From: Thermoplasmata archaeon
GTDB lineage: Archaea > Thermoplasmatota > Thermoplasmata > Lutacidiplasmatales > UBA184
Direction of reading: 5' to 3'
Assembly (NCBI GenBank): GCA_021844945.1
Contig: JAKBSJ010000002.1
Span: 102,965 to 166,964, forward strand
DNA: 64,000 nt
The notes beneath the pieces are model-generated. The model was not told the origin of the DNA, did not search any database, and worked only from the letters and a program-made list of their open reading frames with translations. Position numbers and translations under genes: made by a program. Below, piece after piece: positions 17,431-25,477 of the stretch (position 1 is its first letter; each line of letters starts with the position of its first letter).

Positions 17431-17446
17431 GGGAGTGCGGTTGTCG
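17431..17446 (+). repeat. tRNA-proximal att-like direct repeat
   Basis: This is the second copy of GGGAGTGCGGTTGTCG. Positions 17436-17446 are the 3' terminal 11 nt of tRNA-Gly on the minus strand. Confidence 0.65.
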
Positions 17447-17507
17447 GGATTTGAACCCGAGTAGGTAGCTTGGGAAGCTACCGTCCTAACCACTAGACCA
17501 CAACCGC
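17436..17507 (-). tRNA. tRNA-Gly (CCC)
   Basis: This is a 72-nt cloverleaf on the minus strand. The acceptor GCGGTTG pairs with CAACCGC, with discriminator A; the T-loop is GTTCAAATC; the anticodon stem GTAGC/GCTAC encloses TTCCCAA, giving anticodon CCC. It has no intron. Its 3' end forms part of the 16-bp direct repeat. Confidence 0.95.
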
Positions 17508-17569
17508 GCGGAGCCCCCGGAGAAGATTCCCGAGATTAGCCTTTGGACGCGGGGCCACGTCGCTCTCCG

Positions 17570-18058
17570 TCAGAAGAGGAGACCCACCGATTCGGAGGGG
17601 ATCGTCGGAGACCCGGCGACGACGTCGGCATTGGAGATCAGTCGTTCGGCGGACTGCGAAACGAGCCCGGACTGCAGGAGCACCTTGCGGGCCCGAGCCG
17701 GATCGCTCGACGAGAGGGCCACGAGGGCCCGCCCTCCGTCCCTCGTAACGAGGATCGCGACGCTCGAGATGTTGACCTTGGCGCGCGCGAGCGCCTCGAG
17801 CACTTTGAGGAAGCTTCCGGCGCGGTCCTCGAGGCGAACCGCGATCATCTCTCGCTTCTCGACCGTGTAGCCGCGCAGAGCGAGGAGCCCCTCGGCGCGC
17901 TCGGGATCGCTCACGATCATCCGGATGCGGCCCCGGGTCGGCGTCGAGTCCACGCTGATGGCCGCGAGGTTGATGCGCTCCTTCGCGAGAAGACGTGCGA
18001 CCCCCGCCAGCATGCCGGGTCGGTTCGGCAACGAGAGCGAGATCTCGTGGAGGGTCAT
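17570..18058 (-). CDS. Double ACT-domain protein
   Basis: This 162-residue protein contains two ACT domains: residues 1-70 beginning LHEISLSLPNRPGMLAGVARLL, and about 78-150 beginning AVRLEDRAGSFLKVLEALA. ACT pairs bind amino acids and regulate enzymes or transcription. No catalytic domain is attached. ATG 18058 is chosen because both ACT strands start right after it; a longer open frame to 18268 crosses the promoter at 18133-18142. The ligand is unknown. Confidence 0.85.
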   Translation of the reverse strand: MTLHEISLSLPNRPGMLAGVARLLAKERINLAAISVDSTPTRGRIRMIVSDPERAEGLLALRGYTVEKREMIAVRLEDRAGSFLKVLEALARAKVNISSVAILVTRDGGRALVALSSSDPARARKVLLQSGLVSQSAERLISNADVVAGSPTIPSESVGLLF

Positions 18059-18132
18059 CGACGGTGGCGCACTCCCTCGATCCCAGAAAATGGTGACGGC
18101 GAGGTGCGGCGGGTTTCCTTTGCCGCCGTGCG

Positions 18133-18142
18133 TATTTATAGC
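18133..18142. promoter_or_regulatory. Symmetric TATA element between ACT protein and pilus operon
   Basis: GTATTTATAG reads as a good TATA box on both strands. It lies about 37 nt before GTG 18175 of the pilin-like gene and about 75 nt before ATG 18058 of the ACT protein. Confidence 0.6.
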
Positions 18143-18174
18143 CGGCCTCGGGTCGAAACGCTGCTCGGGGTCAG

Positions 18175-19128
18175 GTGACCGAGCAGGCATGCCCCATGCG
18201 GGGCCGTAATACTGTCGGAGCGGTGCGGCATCGGCGTCGGAACTCTCGGTCCCGCCGCGGCGTCGCATCGATCATCGGGGCGCTTCTGGCCCTTCTCATC
18301 TTCCTGGTCGCCTTCGGTCTCGTGCTCACCGAGGCCGTTCCCGTGTGGATGGCTCAGGACGAAGGGGCACTCTCCCGCGGCGTAACGGGCGCGCTCACGG
18401 ACCTTCAGGCCACGCTCACCGTTCAAGCCTCGACCGGAGCTCCGCGCACGGCGTTCACGCCACTTCCGCTCGCATCCGGCTCGGTGCCGGTCCTCGCGGT
18501 TCCCACGGTGGGGTCCGCCGAGTTTCTTTCGGGCACCCCGACCGGGTTCCTCAACATCAGTTGGACGAACGCGACGACGGGGATGCCACAGTTCGACAAT
18601 GTGTCGCTCGGCGCCCTCGAGGTCCAGCTCCCGAACCGGTACACCGCCCCGCAGTCGCTTACGATGGAGGACGGAGCGGTTCTCACCTCTCAAGGGACCG
18701 GCCCCACGATGATGGCCTACCCCCCCGCGTTCTCGATCCTACCGGGTCCGCATGGACCTTCGGTCACGCTCACCGCCGTTTCGATGGTGGGGGTCTCGGA
18801 AAGCGTCAGCGGACCCGGCACCCAAGAGATTGTGGATACGCTGGTAAGCTCCGCCACCTTCCGCGCTACCGCGAACGCTTCGATCGGACCAGCAGGCCCG
18901 TTCACCTTCGTGATCGGCAATGAGTACTCGTGCGCATGGGGCGGCTATCTCGCTGCGACGGCCGCCGGCGCGGGGCTCTCTCCATCCGAGTACACGCTGA
19001 CCGGGCCCACGAGCTGTACCGGATCGCAACCGTCGTTCGCCATCGTCTCGTTCTCGATCCAGGCCATCGCGTCGATGAACCTCATCGTCAGCGACGTCTC
19101 AGTCTCATTCGCGGCCGGCGCGGGGTGA
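18175..19128 (+). CDS. Type IV pilin-like secreted protein
   Basis: The N-terminus has a basic segment (RHRRRNSRSRRG) directly followed by the hydrophobic helix VASIIGALLALLIFLVAFG, the class III signal layout of archaeal type IV pilins, with likely prepilin-peptidase cleavage after RRG. The remaining 260 residues are Thr/Ser-rich beta-type sequence suited to an exposed head, and two Cys (CAWGG, SCTGS) are present. It is the first gene of a pilus operon, 10 nt before the ATPase. GTG 18175 is used; ATG 18196 is possible. Confidence 0.75.
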   Translation: MTEQACPMRGRNTVGAVRHRRRNSRSRRGVASIIGALLALLIFLVAFGLVLTEAVPVWMAQDEGALSRGVTGALTDLQATLTVQASTGAPRTAFTPLPLASGSVPVLAVPTVGSAEFLSGTPTGFLNISWTNATTGMPQFDNVSLGALEVQLPNRYTAPQSLTMEDGAVLTSQGTGPTMMAYPPAFSILPGPHGPSVTLTAVSMVGVSESVSGPGTQEIVDTLVSSATFRATANASIGPAGPFTFVIGNEYSCAWGGYLAATAAGAGLSPSEYTLTGPTSCTGSQPSFAIVSFSIQAIASMNLIVSDVSVSFAAGAG

Positions 19129-19138
19129 GTGAGCTCTC

Positions 19139-20683
19139 ATGGAAAGCGCGCTGGATCCGACCCGGGCGTCCGCCCGCTCGCCGGTGGCGATCGTCGATAC
19201 CCCGGATCGATCCACCTACCCGTACCGCCGCGAGGTGACGCCTCCTTTCGCGCACGTCGAGGTCACCCTCGATCCGGGTTCAGCCTCTCTGCGCTACGAG
19301 GTGCACGAACCCGTGCTCACGGAGGAAGAACGGGAGGCGAGCGACGCGCTCGACCGCGCGCTGCCCCGGATCCTGCCTCCTCTCCCGGGACCTGCCACTC
19401 CCGAGCGGCGCACGGACCACTTGAGGCATACGGTGAACGAGTTCCTGGCCGCGCGCTATCCCGGGCTATCGTCGGCGTCCCGAGAGCGGATCCTGTACTT
19501 CCGACGACGCGACGCGATCGGCTACGGGCCTATTGACGCGATCCTCCGCGACCCCGAGATCGAGGACGTGTCGTGCGACGGGGTCGGGTCCGCGGTCTTC
19601 GTCTATCACGCGCGTTTCGAGTCGATACGCACGAACGTCGTCTTCCCGGATGAGGGCGCCCTCAACGGTTACGTGGTCCGACTCGCGCAGCGATGCGCTC
19701 GATCCGTGAGCGTCGCGCGACCGCTTCTGGACGCCTCGACCCCCGAAGGTCACCGCGTCCAGCTCACCTACGGTCGTTCGGTCAGCGGCCGCGGCTCGAC
19801 CTTCACCCTGCGGCGCTTCCGCGACCGGCCCTTCACCCCGATCGACCTCGTCCGCAACGGGAGCTGGAGCGCCGAGATGGTCGCGTACCTGTGGTTGGCG
19901 GCCGAGCACCGCGACTCGATGATCGTGGTGGGAGGGCCGGGTGCCGGGAAGACCAGCACGCTCAACGCGATCGCCCTGTTCGTAGCGGCATCGGCGAAGA
20001 TCGTCTCGATCGAGGATACGCGGGAGATCAACCTCCCTCACGCCAACTGGGTACCGTTGACGACGCGCACCGGCGCCTCCATGGCCGGGATCGGGACGGA
20101 CCGAGCCCAAGACATCGATCTCTTCGACCTCCTCACCGCCGCGCTTCGGCAGCGTCCGAGCCACATCGTCGTCGGAGAGGTACGGGGCCGCGAGGCCTAC
20201 ACAATGTTCCAGGCGATGAATACCGGCCACGCCACGTATGCGACGATGCACGCGGATTCCCTCCGGGCTCTGGTCCAGCGCTTGGAGAGCCCGCCGATCC
20301 AAGTCCCTCGCGCACTGCTGTCCGCGCTTCGGGAGGTGTTGATCGAGACGTTGACCCGCACCCCATCCGGACCCGCCCGTCGCATCCGGGAGCTGGTCGA
20401 GGTGCGGGGAGTCGATGCCGACACCGGCGAGGTCGTGAGCACGCCGGTATTCACGTGGGACGAAGCGGCCGACACTTTCCACTACCTCGGGCACTCCTAC
20501 CTTTTCGAGCGGATCGCGACGTCGACCGGTCGCTCGGCCGGTGCGGTCGACGAGGAGTTCCGGCGCCGCGCCGCGGCGATCCAGGCTCTCGCCGACTCCG
20601 GGCGCCCGATCGGTCCGACCGCCATGTGGCAGTGGATCCGCGAGAACGGCCGCTGGGCGAGCGGACCTGCGGAGGTCCTGTGA
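19139..20683 (+). CDS. Type II/IV secretion (pilus) ATPase 1, TadA/FlaI-like
   Basis: This hexameric motor is expected to power pilus assembly. At 514 residues it has an N-terminal domain, then DPEIEDVSCDGVG, Walker A GGPGAGKTS near residue 265, the Asp box IEDTREINLPHANWVPL, Walker B HIVVGEVRGREAY, and the His box GHATYATMHADS. The stop overlaps the GTG of the platform protein gene (GTGA). It is clearly paralogous to the second ATPase of the same operon (22551-24071). Confidence 0.92.
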   Translation: MESALDPTRASARSPVAIVDTPDRSTYPYRREVTPPFAHVEVTLDPGSASLRYEVHEPVLTEEEREASDALDRALPRILPPLPGPATPERRTDHLRHTVNEFLAARYPGLSSASRERILYFRRRDAIGYGPIDAILRDPEIEDVSCDGVGSAVFVYHARFESIRTNVVFPDEGALNGYVVRLAQRCARSVSVARPLLDASTPEGHRVQLTYGRSVSGRGSTFTLRRFRDRPFTPIDLVRNGSWSAEMVAYLWLAAEHRDSMIVVGGPGAGKTSTLNAIALFVAASAKIVSIEDTREINLPHANWVPLTTRTGASMAGIGTDRAQDIDLFDLLTAALRQRPSHIVVGEVRGREAYTMFQAMNTGHATYATMHADSLRALVQRLESPPIQVPRALLSALREVLIETLTRTPSGPARRIRELVEVRGVDADTGEVVSTPVFTWDEAADTFHYLGHSYLFERIATSTGRSAGAVDEEFRRRAAAIQALADSGRPIGPTAMWQWIRENGRWASGPAEVL

Positions 20684-21591
20684 CGGACGGATCGGTGCCG
20701 ACCCTCGCTCCCGAAGGGGACCGGCCGAGGCTCACTCGATTCGATCGCTGGGCCTGGAAGGCGTTCGGAAGGCGGGTCGGGGCGACGGGCGCATCGGACG
20801 ATGCGCTGGCGCGGGCGCACTGGCTTCGAACGCCGGACGAGTTCCGGGCCTACACGCTCCTTCTGACCGTGGTGATCGCGCTCGCCGCGGGCGTCGCATC
20901 CGCGGTGGTCGCGACCCTGGACCTCCGATCGATGGGGATGCTCGTCGTGGCGAGCGTCGCCCTGGCCGCCGCCGGGGTCGCCGGCGGTCTCGGCTACGTG
21001 GTCGTCTCCGACCTCCCGAACTCCCGAGCGTTGGCTCGGCGGCAGGGGATCGACCGACACCTGCCGCGAGCCCTCGGGTTCGTCGCGGCCATGAGCTGCG
21101 CCGACGTTCCCCTCGACGAGATCTTCCGCGAACTCTCCCATCAGCCGATCTACGGCGAGGTCGCGAGCGAAGCCGCGTGGATCGTCCGAGACACCGACCT
21201 CTTGGGCCGGGATGTCCTTTCGGCCGTTCGCGACGCGACCCGCCGCAGCCCGTCGCCGGGGTGGGAGGAGTTCCTCCAGGGGCTCGTGACGACCTCCGAG
21301 AGCGGAGGCGATCTGCGCTCGTACTTCCTCGCGCAGGCCGATCGCTACGAACGCGACGGTACGGTGCGCGTCCAGGGTCAGCTCGAGCGGCTTGGGACCT
21401 ACGCCGAGGCCTACGTGACGGTCGCGGTCGCGTTCCCGCTCTTCCTGCTCGTGATCCTAACGGTCTTCACGCTCATCGAAGGAGCGGCGAACCACCTGTT
21501 GACCTTCGTATGGCTTACCGCGCTCGGCATCGTACCGGCGGCCGAGCTCGCCTTCGGGCTTCTGTTCCGACGCCTCGGAGAGGACACATGA
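20680..21591 (+). CDS. Pilus platform membrane protein 1 (TadB/FlaJ-like)
   Basis: This 303-residue protein has hydrophobic pairs near residues 60-105 and 245-295, around a cytoplasmic T2SS-F type helical domain (CADVPLDEIFRELSHQPIYGEV and GWEEFLQGLVTTSESGGDLR). It anchors the ATPase and pilin in the membrane. GTG 20680 is chosen because it overlaps the preceding stop as GTGA. Its own stop overlaps the next ATG (ATGA). Confidence 0.88.
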   Translation: MTDGSVPTLAPEGDRPRLTRFDRWAWKAFGRRVGATGASDDALARAHWLRTPDEFRAYTLLLTVVIALAAGVASAVVATLDLRSMGMLVVASVALAAAGVAGGLGYVVVSDLPNSRALARRQGIDRHLPRALGFVAAMSCADVPLDEIFRELSHQPIYGEVASEAAWIVRDTDLLGRDVLSAVRDATRRSPSPGWEEFLQGLVTTSESGGDLRSYFLAQADRYERDGTVRVQGQLERLGTYAEAYVTVAVAFPLFLLVILTVFTLIEGAANHLLTFVWLTALGIVPAAELAFGLLFRRLGEDT

Positions 21592-22547
21592 GTGGCTCCG
21601 GGGATCGTCCCGCGTCGCCCCGCCTCGAGCGGCCCCCCACCCCCTTCTCCGAGGAACGGGCCCAACGCCGCGACCGCCGGACGCTCCGGGGCTCGATCGT
21701 CGCGGCCCTGGCCCTGTGGGTCGTTGCCGGATTGAACGCCGCGGGCACGGTCACCCTCGAGATCCGTCCCGGCGAAGGCGCCGGATGGAACCCCGCGCTC
21801 GACTTCGTGGTCCTCGGTCTCATCGCCCTGCTCCTGCCGTACGGGATCGTTCGCGCCCGCCACATCCGTGCGGTGGAAGGGATCGAGCGGCGCCTCCCCG
21901 ACTTCCTGGGGGACGTCGCGGAGTCGGGCTCCCAGGGGCTCACGCTCACCGATGCGATACGGACGGCCGCGCGGGGGCAGTACGGACCCCTCACCCCAGA
22001 GATCCGGCGCATGGCCACCGAGCTCAACTGGGGCGTCCCCGCCGAAGAGGTGCTCGCCGGCTTGGAGCAGCGCCTATCAACCCCGCTCGTGAAGGAGGCG
22101 TTCGCTGTCGTGGGCCGCGCCCAGGCGACCGGCGGCCGCTACCCCGAGGTCCTTCGCCGGGTCGCGCACGACCTCCGCTCGACCCAACTCATGCGGGAGC
22201 GCCGACGCGACATGATGCGCACCTACGTCATCGTGGTCGCTCTCGCCTACGCGGTCTTCCTCCTGACGGTCTACGTCCTCGCCGCGGTCTACCTCCCCGA
22301 ACTCTTGGCCGCCGGCGGCTCGTCGGGTTTCGGGTCGACGGGTTACCTCGTCGGGACGGCGGTCGTCGCGAGCCTGTTCCTGGCTCTGTTCGTGGCGGTG
22401 ATCGCCCACGGCCTAGGTGACGGGCTCGTTGCCGGCTTCCTGTACCGCGGTCGGTTCGCGGAGGGGTTGACGCTCTCCGCCGGACTTCTGATGGTCGGTT
22501 GGGTGGTCCTGCGCTTCGTGGTCGCTCCGATCGCCGGAGGAGCGTAG
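21588..22547 (+). CDS. Pilus platform membrane protein 2 (TadC/FlaJ-like)
   Basis: This second T2SS-F domain protein has 319 residues. Helix pairs are near 38-60/68-88 and 215-240/255-310. The cytoplasmic domain contains LPDFLGDVAESGSQGLTLTDAI and GGRYPEVLRRVAHDLRST, typical of TadC/FlaJ. The ATG overlaps the previous stop (ATGA), and the second ATPase follows after 3 nt. Two platform proteins in tandem recall the Tad system's TadB-TadC pair. Confidence 0.88.
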   Translation: MSGSGDRPASPRLERPPTPFSEERAQRRDRRTLRGSIVAALALWVVAGLNAAGTVTLEIRPGEGAGWNPALDFVVLGLIALLLPYGIVRARHIRAVEGIERRLPDFLGDVAESGSQGLTLTDAIRTAARGQYGPLTPEIRRMATELNWGVPAEEVLAGLEQRLSTPLVKEAFAVVGRAQATGGRYPEVLRRVAHDLRSTQLMRERRRDMMRTYVIVVALAYAVFLLTVYVLAAVYLPELLAAGGSSGFGSTGYLVGTAVVASLFLALFVAVIAHGLGDGLVAGFLYRGRFAEGLTLSAGLLMVGWVVLRFVVAPIAGGA

Positions 22548-22550
22548 ACC

Positions 22551-24071
22551 GTGACCGCGCTCCCGGCTCTCGATTCCCGGATCCGCGGGACCGCCGAGGT
22601 TCGTCCCGGAGAAGATTCGGGTGAACTCTCCTACCGGATCGTCGAGCCCGCGCTCTCTACGGAAGAACGCCGAGGCCTCGGCGAGATCCGTCGGCGGCTC
22701 TTCGCGACGGAGCTGATCCGACCGGAGGGTCCGACGGAGGCGGAGGCGCGACTCACCGAGCGGATCGAGGTCCTCGCGCGAGCGGATCCCCGTCTCCAGG
22801 ACCCGGACCGCCGGGCCCGGCTGACGTACTACCTGGTCCGGGACCTGGTGGGCTTCGGACCAATCGACGTACCGATGCGCGACCCCGACATCGAGGACAT
22901 CTCGTGCGACGGGGTGGGAGTCCCTCTGTTCGTTCACCACCGCCGCTGGGGCTCGCTCGCCACCAACCTCTCCTTTCCCGACCCGACCGAGCTCGATCGC
23001 TTCGTAGGGAGCCTCGCGCAGCGCTCGGGCCGCCATCTATCGGTGGCCGAGCCTCTCGTGGAGGGGACGCTTCCCGGGGGTGCCCGGCTCGAGGCCAGCC
23101 TCGGACCGCAGATCACGACGCGCGGGTCTACGTTCACCATTCGCCGGTTCCGGGAACGAGCGTTCACGCCCGCCGATCTCGTCCGCTCCGGCACGATCGA
23201 CGCCGGAACGATGGCCTACCTGTGGCTCGCGGTCGAGTCGGGCCAATCGTTCGTCGTCCTCGGAGGAACGGCCAGCGGCAAGACGACCACGCTGAACGCG
23301 CTCCTCCACTTCGTCCCGGCCGAGCGCAAGATCGTTTCGATCGAGGACACACGGGAGCTCCACCTTCCCCACGAGAACTGGGTCCCGCTCGTGACCCGCG
23401 GCCCCGCGCCCCGGGCCGGAGAGGCCGAGAGTCCGGAGGTCGGGGCCATCGACATGTACGACCTGCTCAGCGCCGCGCTGCGCCAGCGCCCACAGTACCT
23501 GGTCGTGGGCGAGGTTCGAGGGCGAGAAGCCTACACCGTGTTCCAGGCGATGGCGACCGGTCGGACCTGCTGCGCGACCTTCCATGCCGAGAGCCTCCGG
23601 GCGATGGTCCAGAGAATGGAGAACCCGCCGATCTCGCTCCCTCGGGCGCTGCTGGCGGCCCTGCCCATCGTCCTCGTCCAAGCCCAGGTGCGCGTGGACG
23701 ATATGCCGGCCCGCCGCATTCGCTCGGTCATCGAGATCGAAGGGCTGGACCCTGAAACCGAGGAGGTCGTCGCGAGCACGGTCTACCGTTGGGATGCGGA
23801 CGGCGACCGGTTCGAGACCAGCGGCCAGTCCCGAGTGCTCGAGCAACTCGCCCGCGAGCGAGGGGTGGGGACCGACGCGATCCAGCGAGAGCTCGATCGT
23901 CGGCGGTCGCTCCTCGAGCGATGGGCCGGCGCGACCGACCGGGACCCGCTGGCGCCCGATCCCTTCCTGCGCGACGCCGCGGCGTACGCCCGGGATCCGG
24001 AGGGCGCGCTCTCCGCGGCCCTCCGCAGGGAAGAGGTGCCGCCCCCGGCCGGCCGTGGCGGTACGCCGTGA
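22551..24071 (+). CDS. Type II/IV secretion (pilus) ATPase 2
   Basis: This 506-residue paralogue of the first ATPase has IEDISCDGVG, Walker A GGTASGKTT near residue 238, the Asp box IEDTRELHLPHENWVPL, YLVVGEVRGREAY and the His box GRTCCATFHAES. All catalytic elements are intact, so it should be an active motor. It starts at GTG 22551, and its stop overlaps the GTG of the DNA methyltransferase. Whether it extends, retracts or serves another pilus cannot be read from the sequence. Confidence 0.92.
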   Translation: MTALPALDSRIRGTAEVRPGEDSGELSYRIVEPALSTEERRGLGEIRRRLFATELIRPEGPTEAEARLTERIEVLARADPRLQDPDRRARLTYYLVRDLVGFGPIDVPMRDPDIEDISCDGVGVPLFVHHRRWGSLATNLSFPDPTELDRFVGSLAQRSGRHLSVAEPLVEGTLPGGARLEASLGPQITTRGSTFTIRRFRERAFTPADLVRSGTIDAGTMAYLWLAVESGQSFVVLGGTASGKTTTLNALLHFVPAERKIVSIEDTRELHLPHENWVPLVTRGPAPRAGEAESPEVGAIDMYDLLSAALRQRPQYLVVGEVRGREAYTVFQAMATGRTCCATFHAESLRAMVQRMENPPISLPRALLAALPIVLVQAQVRVDDMPARRIRSVIEIEGLDPETEEVVASTVYRWDADGDRFETSGQSRVLEQLARERGVGTDAIQRELDRRRSLLERWAGATDRDPLAPDPFLRDAAAYARDPEGALSAALRREEVPPPAGRGGTP

Positions 24072-25027
24072 CCGGGCTCGCTCGTTCTCCTCCCTTCGCG
24101 CGCTTTCGCCTCCCGGGAGCCCACGGAGCGATCGAGCTCTACCGAGAGGATGGGCTCGCTGGCCTTGGTCGTCGCGCGGGACGGAGATCGCTGGACGTCA
24201 TCGTCACATCTCCCCCGTACAACCTGGGCCAGCCGTACACGGCCTACCGGGACCGCAAACCCCGGGGAGAGTACCTCGGCTGGATCCGCGAACTCGCCGG
24301 CGCCGTCGACGGGTCGCTCTCTCCCCGGGGTTCGTTCTTCCTGAACGTCGGCAGCCCTCCCCGAGACCCGTGGCTCGCCTGGGATGTGGCCCGAGAGGTC
24401 GGGAAGGCCCTCGTCCTTCAGAACGTGCTGCATTGGGTGAAGTCGATCGCCATCGAACGACGGTTCGTCGGCCATGGGGCCGGGCTCGATCGGGATGTCG
24501 CCGTGGGACACTACCGCCCGCTGGGCTCCTCACGCTACGTCCACGGCGCCCACGAGTACATCTTTCACTTCACGCGGGACGGGAACGTCCCTATCGACCG
24601 CCTCGCCCTGGGGGTCGCCTATCAGGATCCGTCGAACGAGCGTCGTTGGGGGTCCGGGCGCGGCCGATTAAGGTGCCGGGGGAACACCTGGTTCCTCCCG
24701 TATGCCACGATCCAGCGACGGAGCCGGGACCGCCCGCACCCGGCCTCGTTCCCGCCCGAGCTCGCGGAATGGTGCGTTCGGCTTCACGGCCGCGCGAGGG
24801 TGCGGCGGTGGGCCGATCCGTTCGTCGGGATCGGTTCGAGCGCGGTAGCGGCGGTCCGGATCGGACGAGCGTTCCTAGGATTCGATATCGACGGGACGTA
24901 TCTCGCCGTAGCGCGCGACCGGGTACGGGCCGCGCTCGAACGCGGAGGGGAAGGGTTCAGTTCTTCCCGCGACCCGGGTCGTTCTCTTCGGGCGGCGGGC
25001 TCCACTCGCGTATCGGACGCTTCTTGA
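24068..25027 (+). CDS. DNA methyltransferase, N4-cytosine/N6-adenine class
   Basis: This 319-residue protein has the catalytic motif IV TSPPYNLG near the N-terminus and the AdoMet motif I WADPFVGIGSSAVAA near the C-terminus, the beta-class order. The target segment in between is about 170 residues. It modifies an exocyclic amino group of A or C in a short DNA site. No restriction endonuclease is adjacent. GTG 24068 overlaps the stop of the pilus ATPase, so it is translationally coupled to the pilus operon. Its 3' end overlaps a convergent gene by 71 bp. Confidence 0.88.
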   Translation: MTGLARSPPFARFRLPGAHGAIELYREDGLAGLGRRAGRRSLDVIVTSPPYNLGQPYTAYRDRKPRGEYLGWIRELAGAVDGSLSPRGSFFLNVGSPPRDPWLAWDVAREVGKALVLQNVLHWVKSIAIERRFVGHGAGLDRDVAVGHYRPLGSSRYVHGAHEYIFHFTRDGNVPIDRLALGVAYQDPSNERRWGSGRGRLRCRGNTWFLPYATIQRRSRDRPHPASFPPELAEWCVRLHGRARVRRWADPFVGIGSSAVAAVRIGRAFLGFDIDGTYLAVARDRVRAALERGGEGFSSSRDPGRSLRAAGSTRVSDAS

Positions 25028-25391
25028 CCCCACCGGCGCGAGCGAGCAGGCTCTTCGTTCCTTGCTTCGCGCTGTGGGTCACGCTCGAGATGGCGCCTCG
25101 GGCCGCCACCGCCGCGCCGCGGGTCTTGGATCCGATCGTGAACCCCGCGTCGCTGAGCGTCGATGGCAGCCCTCGCAGCTCGTCCTCGACGTCCATCCGA
25201 AGGTGGTTCATTTCGCGGCGGATGTCGGCCGCGGAGCGCTCGGCCTCCGCGCCCGTCTCGTCGCTCAAGCGGCCGATCCTGCGGTCCAATCGCTCGATCT
25301 CGAGCGAGAAGTCGTGGCCGATTCCCTTGACAGCTTCCTTGATCTGATTGAGGTGAATGCGCAGCTGAGATTGCTCGCGGTTGTCGGGCAT
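24957..25391 (-). CDS. Coiled-coil protein of unknown function
   Basis: This 144-residue soluble protein has heptad-rich helix from about residue 5 to 75 (QLRIHLNQIKEAVKGIGHDF, then EIERLDRRIGRLSDETGAEA), an Ala/Gly segment and a basic-acidic tail. ATG 25391 is chosen because a TATA-like ATCTTTATCC lies about 30 nt upstream; the longer frame to 25481 crosses it and enters the vWA gene end. It lies downstream of the MoxR-vWA pair and may be a partner. Confidence 0.65.
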   Translation of the reverse strand: MPDNREQSQLRIHLNQIKEAVKGIGHDFSLEIERLDRRIGRLSDETGAEAERSAADIRREMNHLRMDVEDELRGLPSTLSDAGFTIGSKTRGAAVAARGAISSVTHSAKQGTKSLLARAGGVKKRPIREWSPPPEENDPGRGKN

Positions 25392-25477
25392 ATCGACTCG
25401 TTGTGCTAGGTTCGAGGCCACGGATAAAGATTGAGCCGGCTCCGAAACGGATCCGAGGATGCCCAAGAGCTCGGCGA

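Larger units (their letters stand above)
15913..17446. mobile_element. Remnant of a tRNA-Gly-targeted integrative element
   Basis: A 16-bp perfect direct repeat, GGGAGTGCGGTTGTCG, bounds about 1.5 kb. One copy (17431-17446) covers the last 11 nt of tRNA-Gly plus 5 nt beyond. The other (15913-15928) lies in the same orientation downstream of the tRNA 3' end. Inside are a winged-helix/RelE-like gene pair and, abutting the tRNA, a tyrosine-recombinase fragment lacking its catalytic half. Flanking repeats at a tRNA 3' end with an integrase pointing away from it are the hallmark of tRNA-site integration. The element seems heavily deleted. Confidence 0.65.

Noticed and set aside
18175-24071. Archaellum (fla/arl) operon
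   Set aside because: No FlaF, FlaG, FlaH or archaellin genes; two platform proteins and two ATPases fit a Tad-like pilus better.
24068-25027. Restriction-modification system
   Set aside because: Neither methyltransferase in the window has a recognisable endonuclease or specificity subunit next to it.
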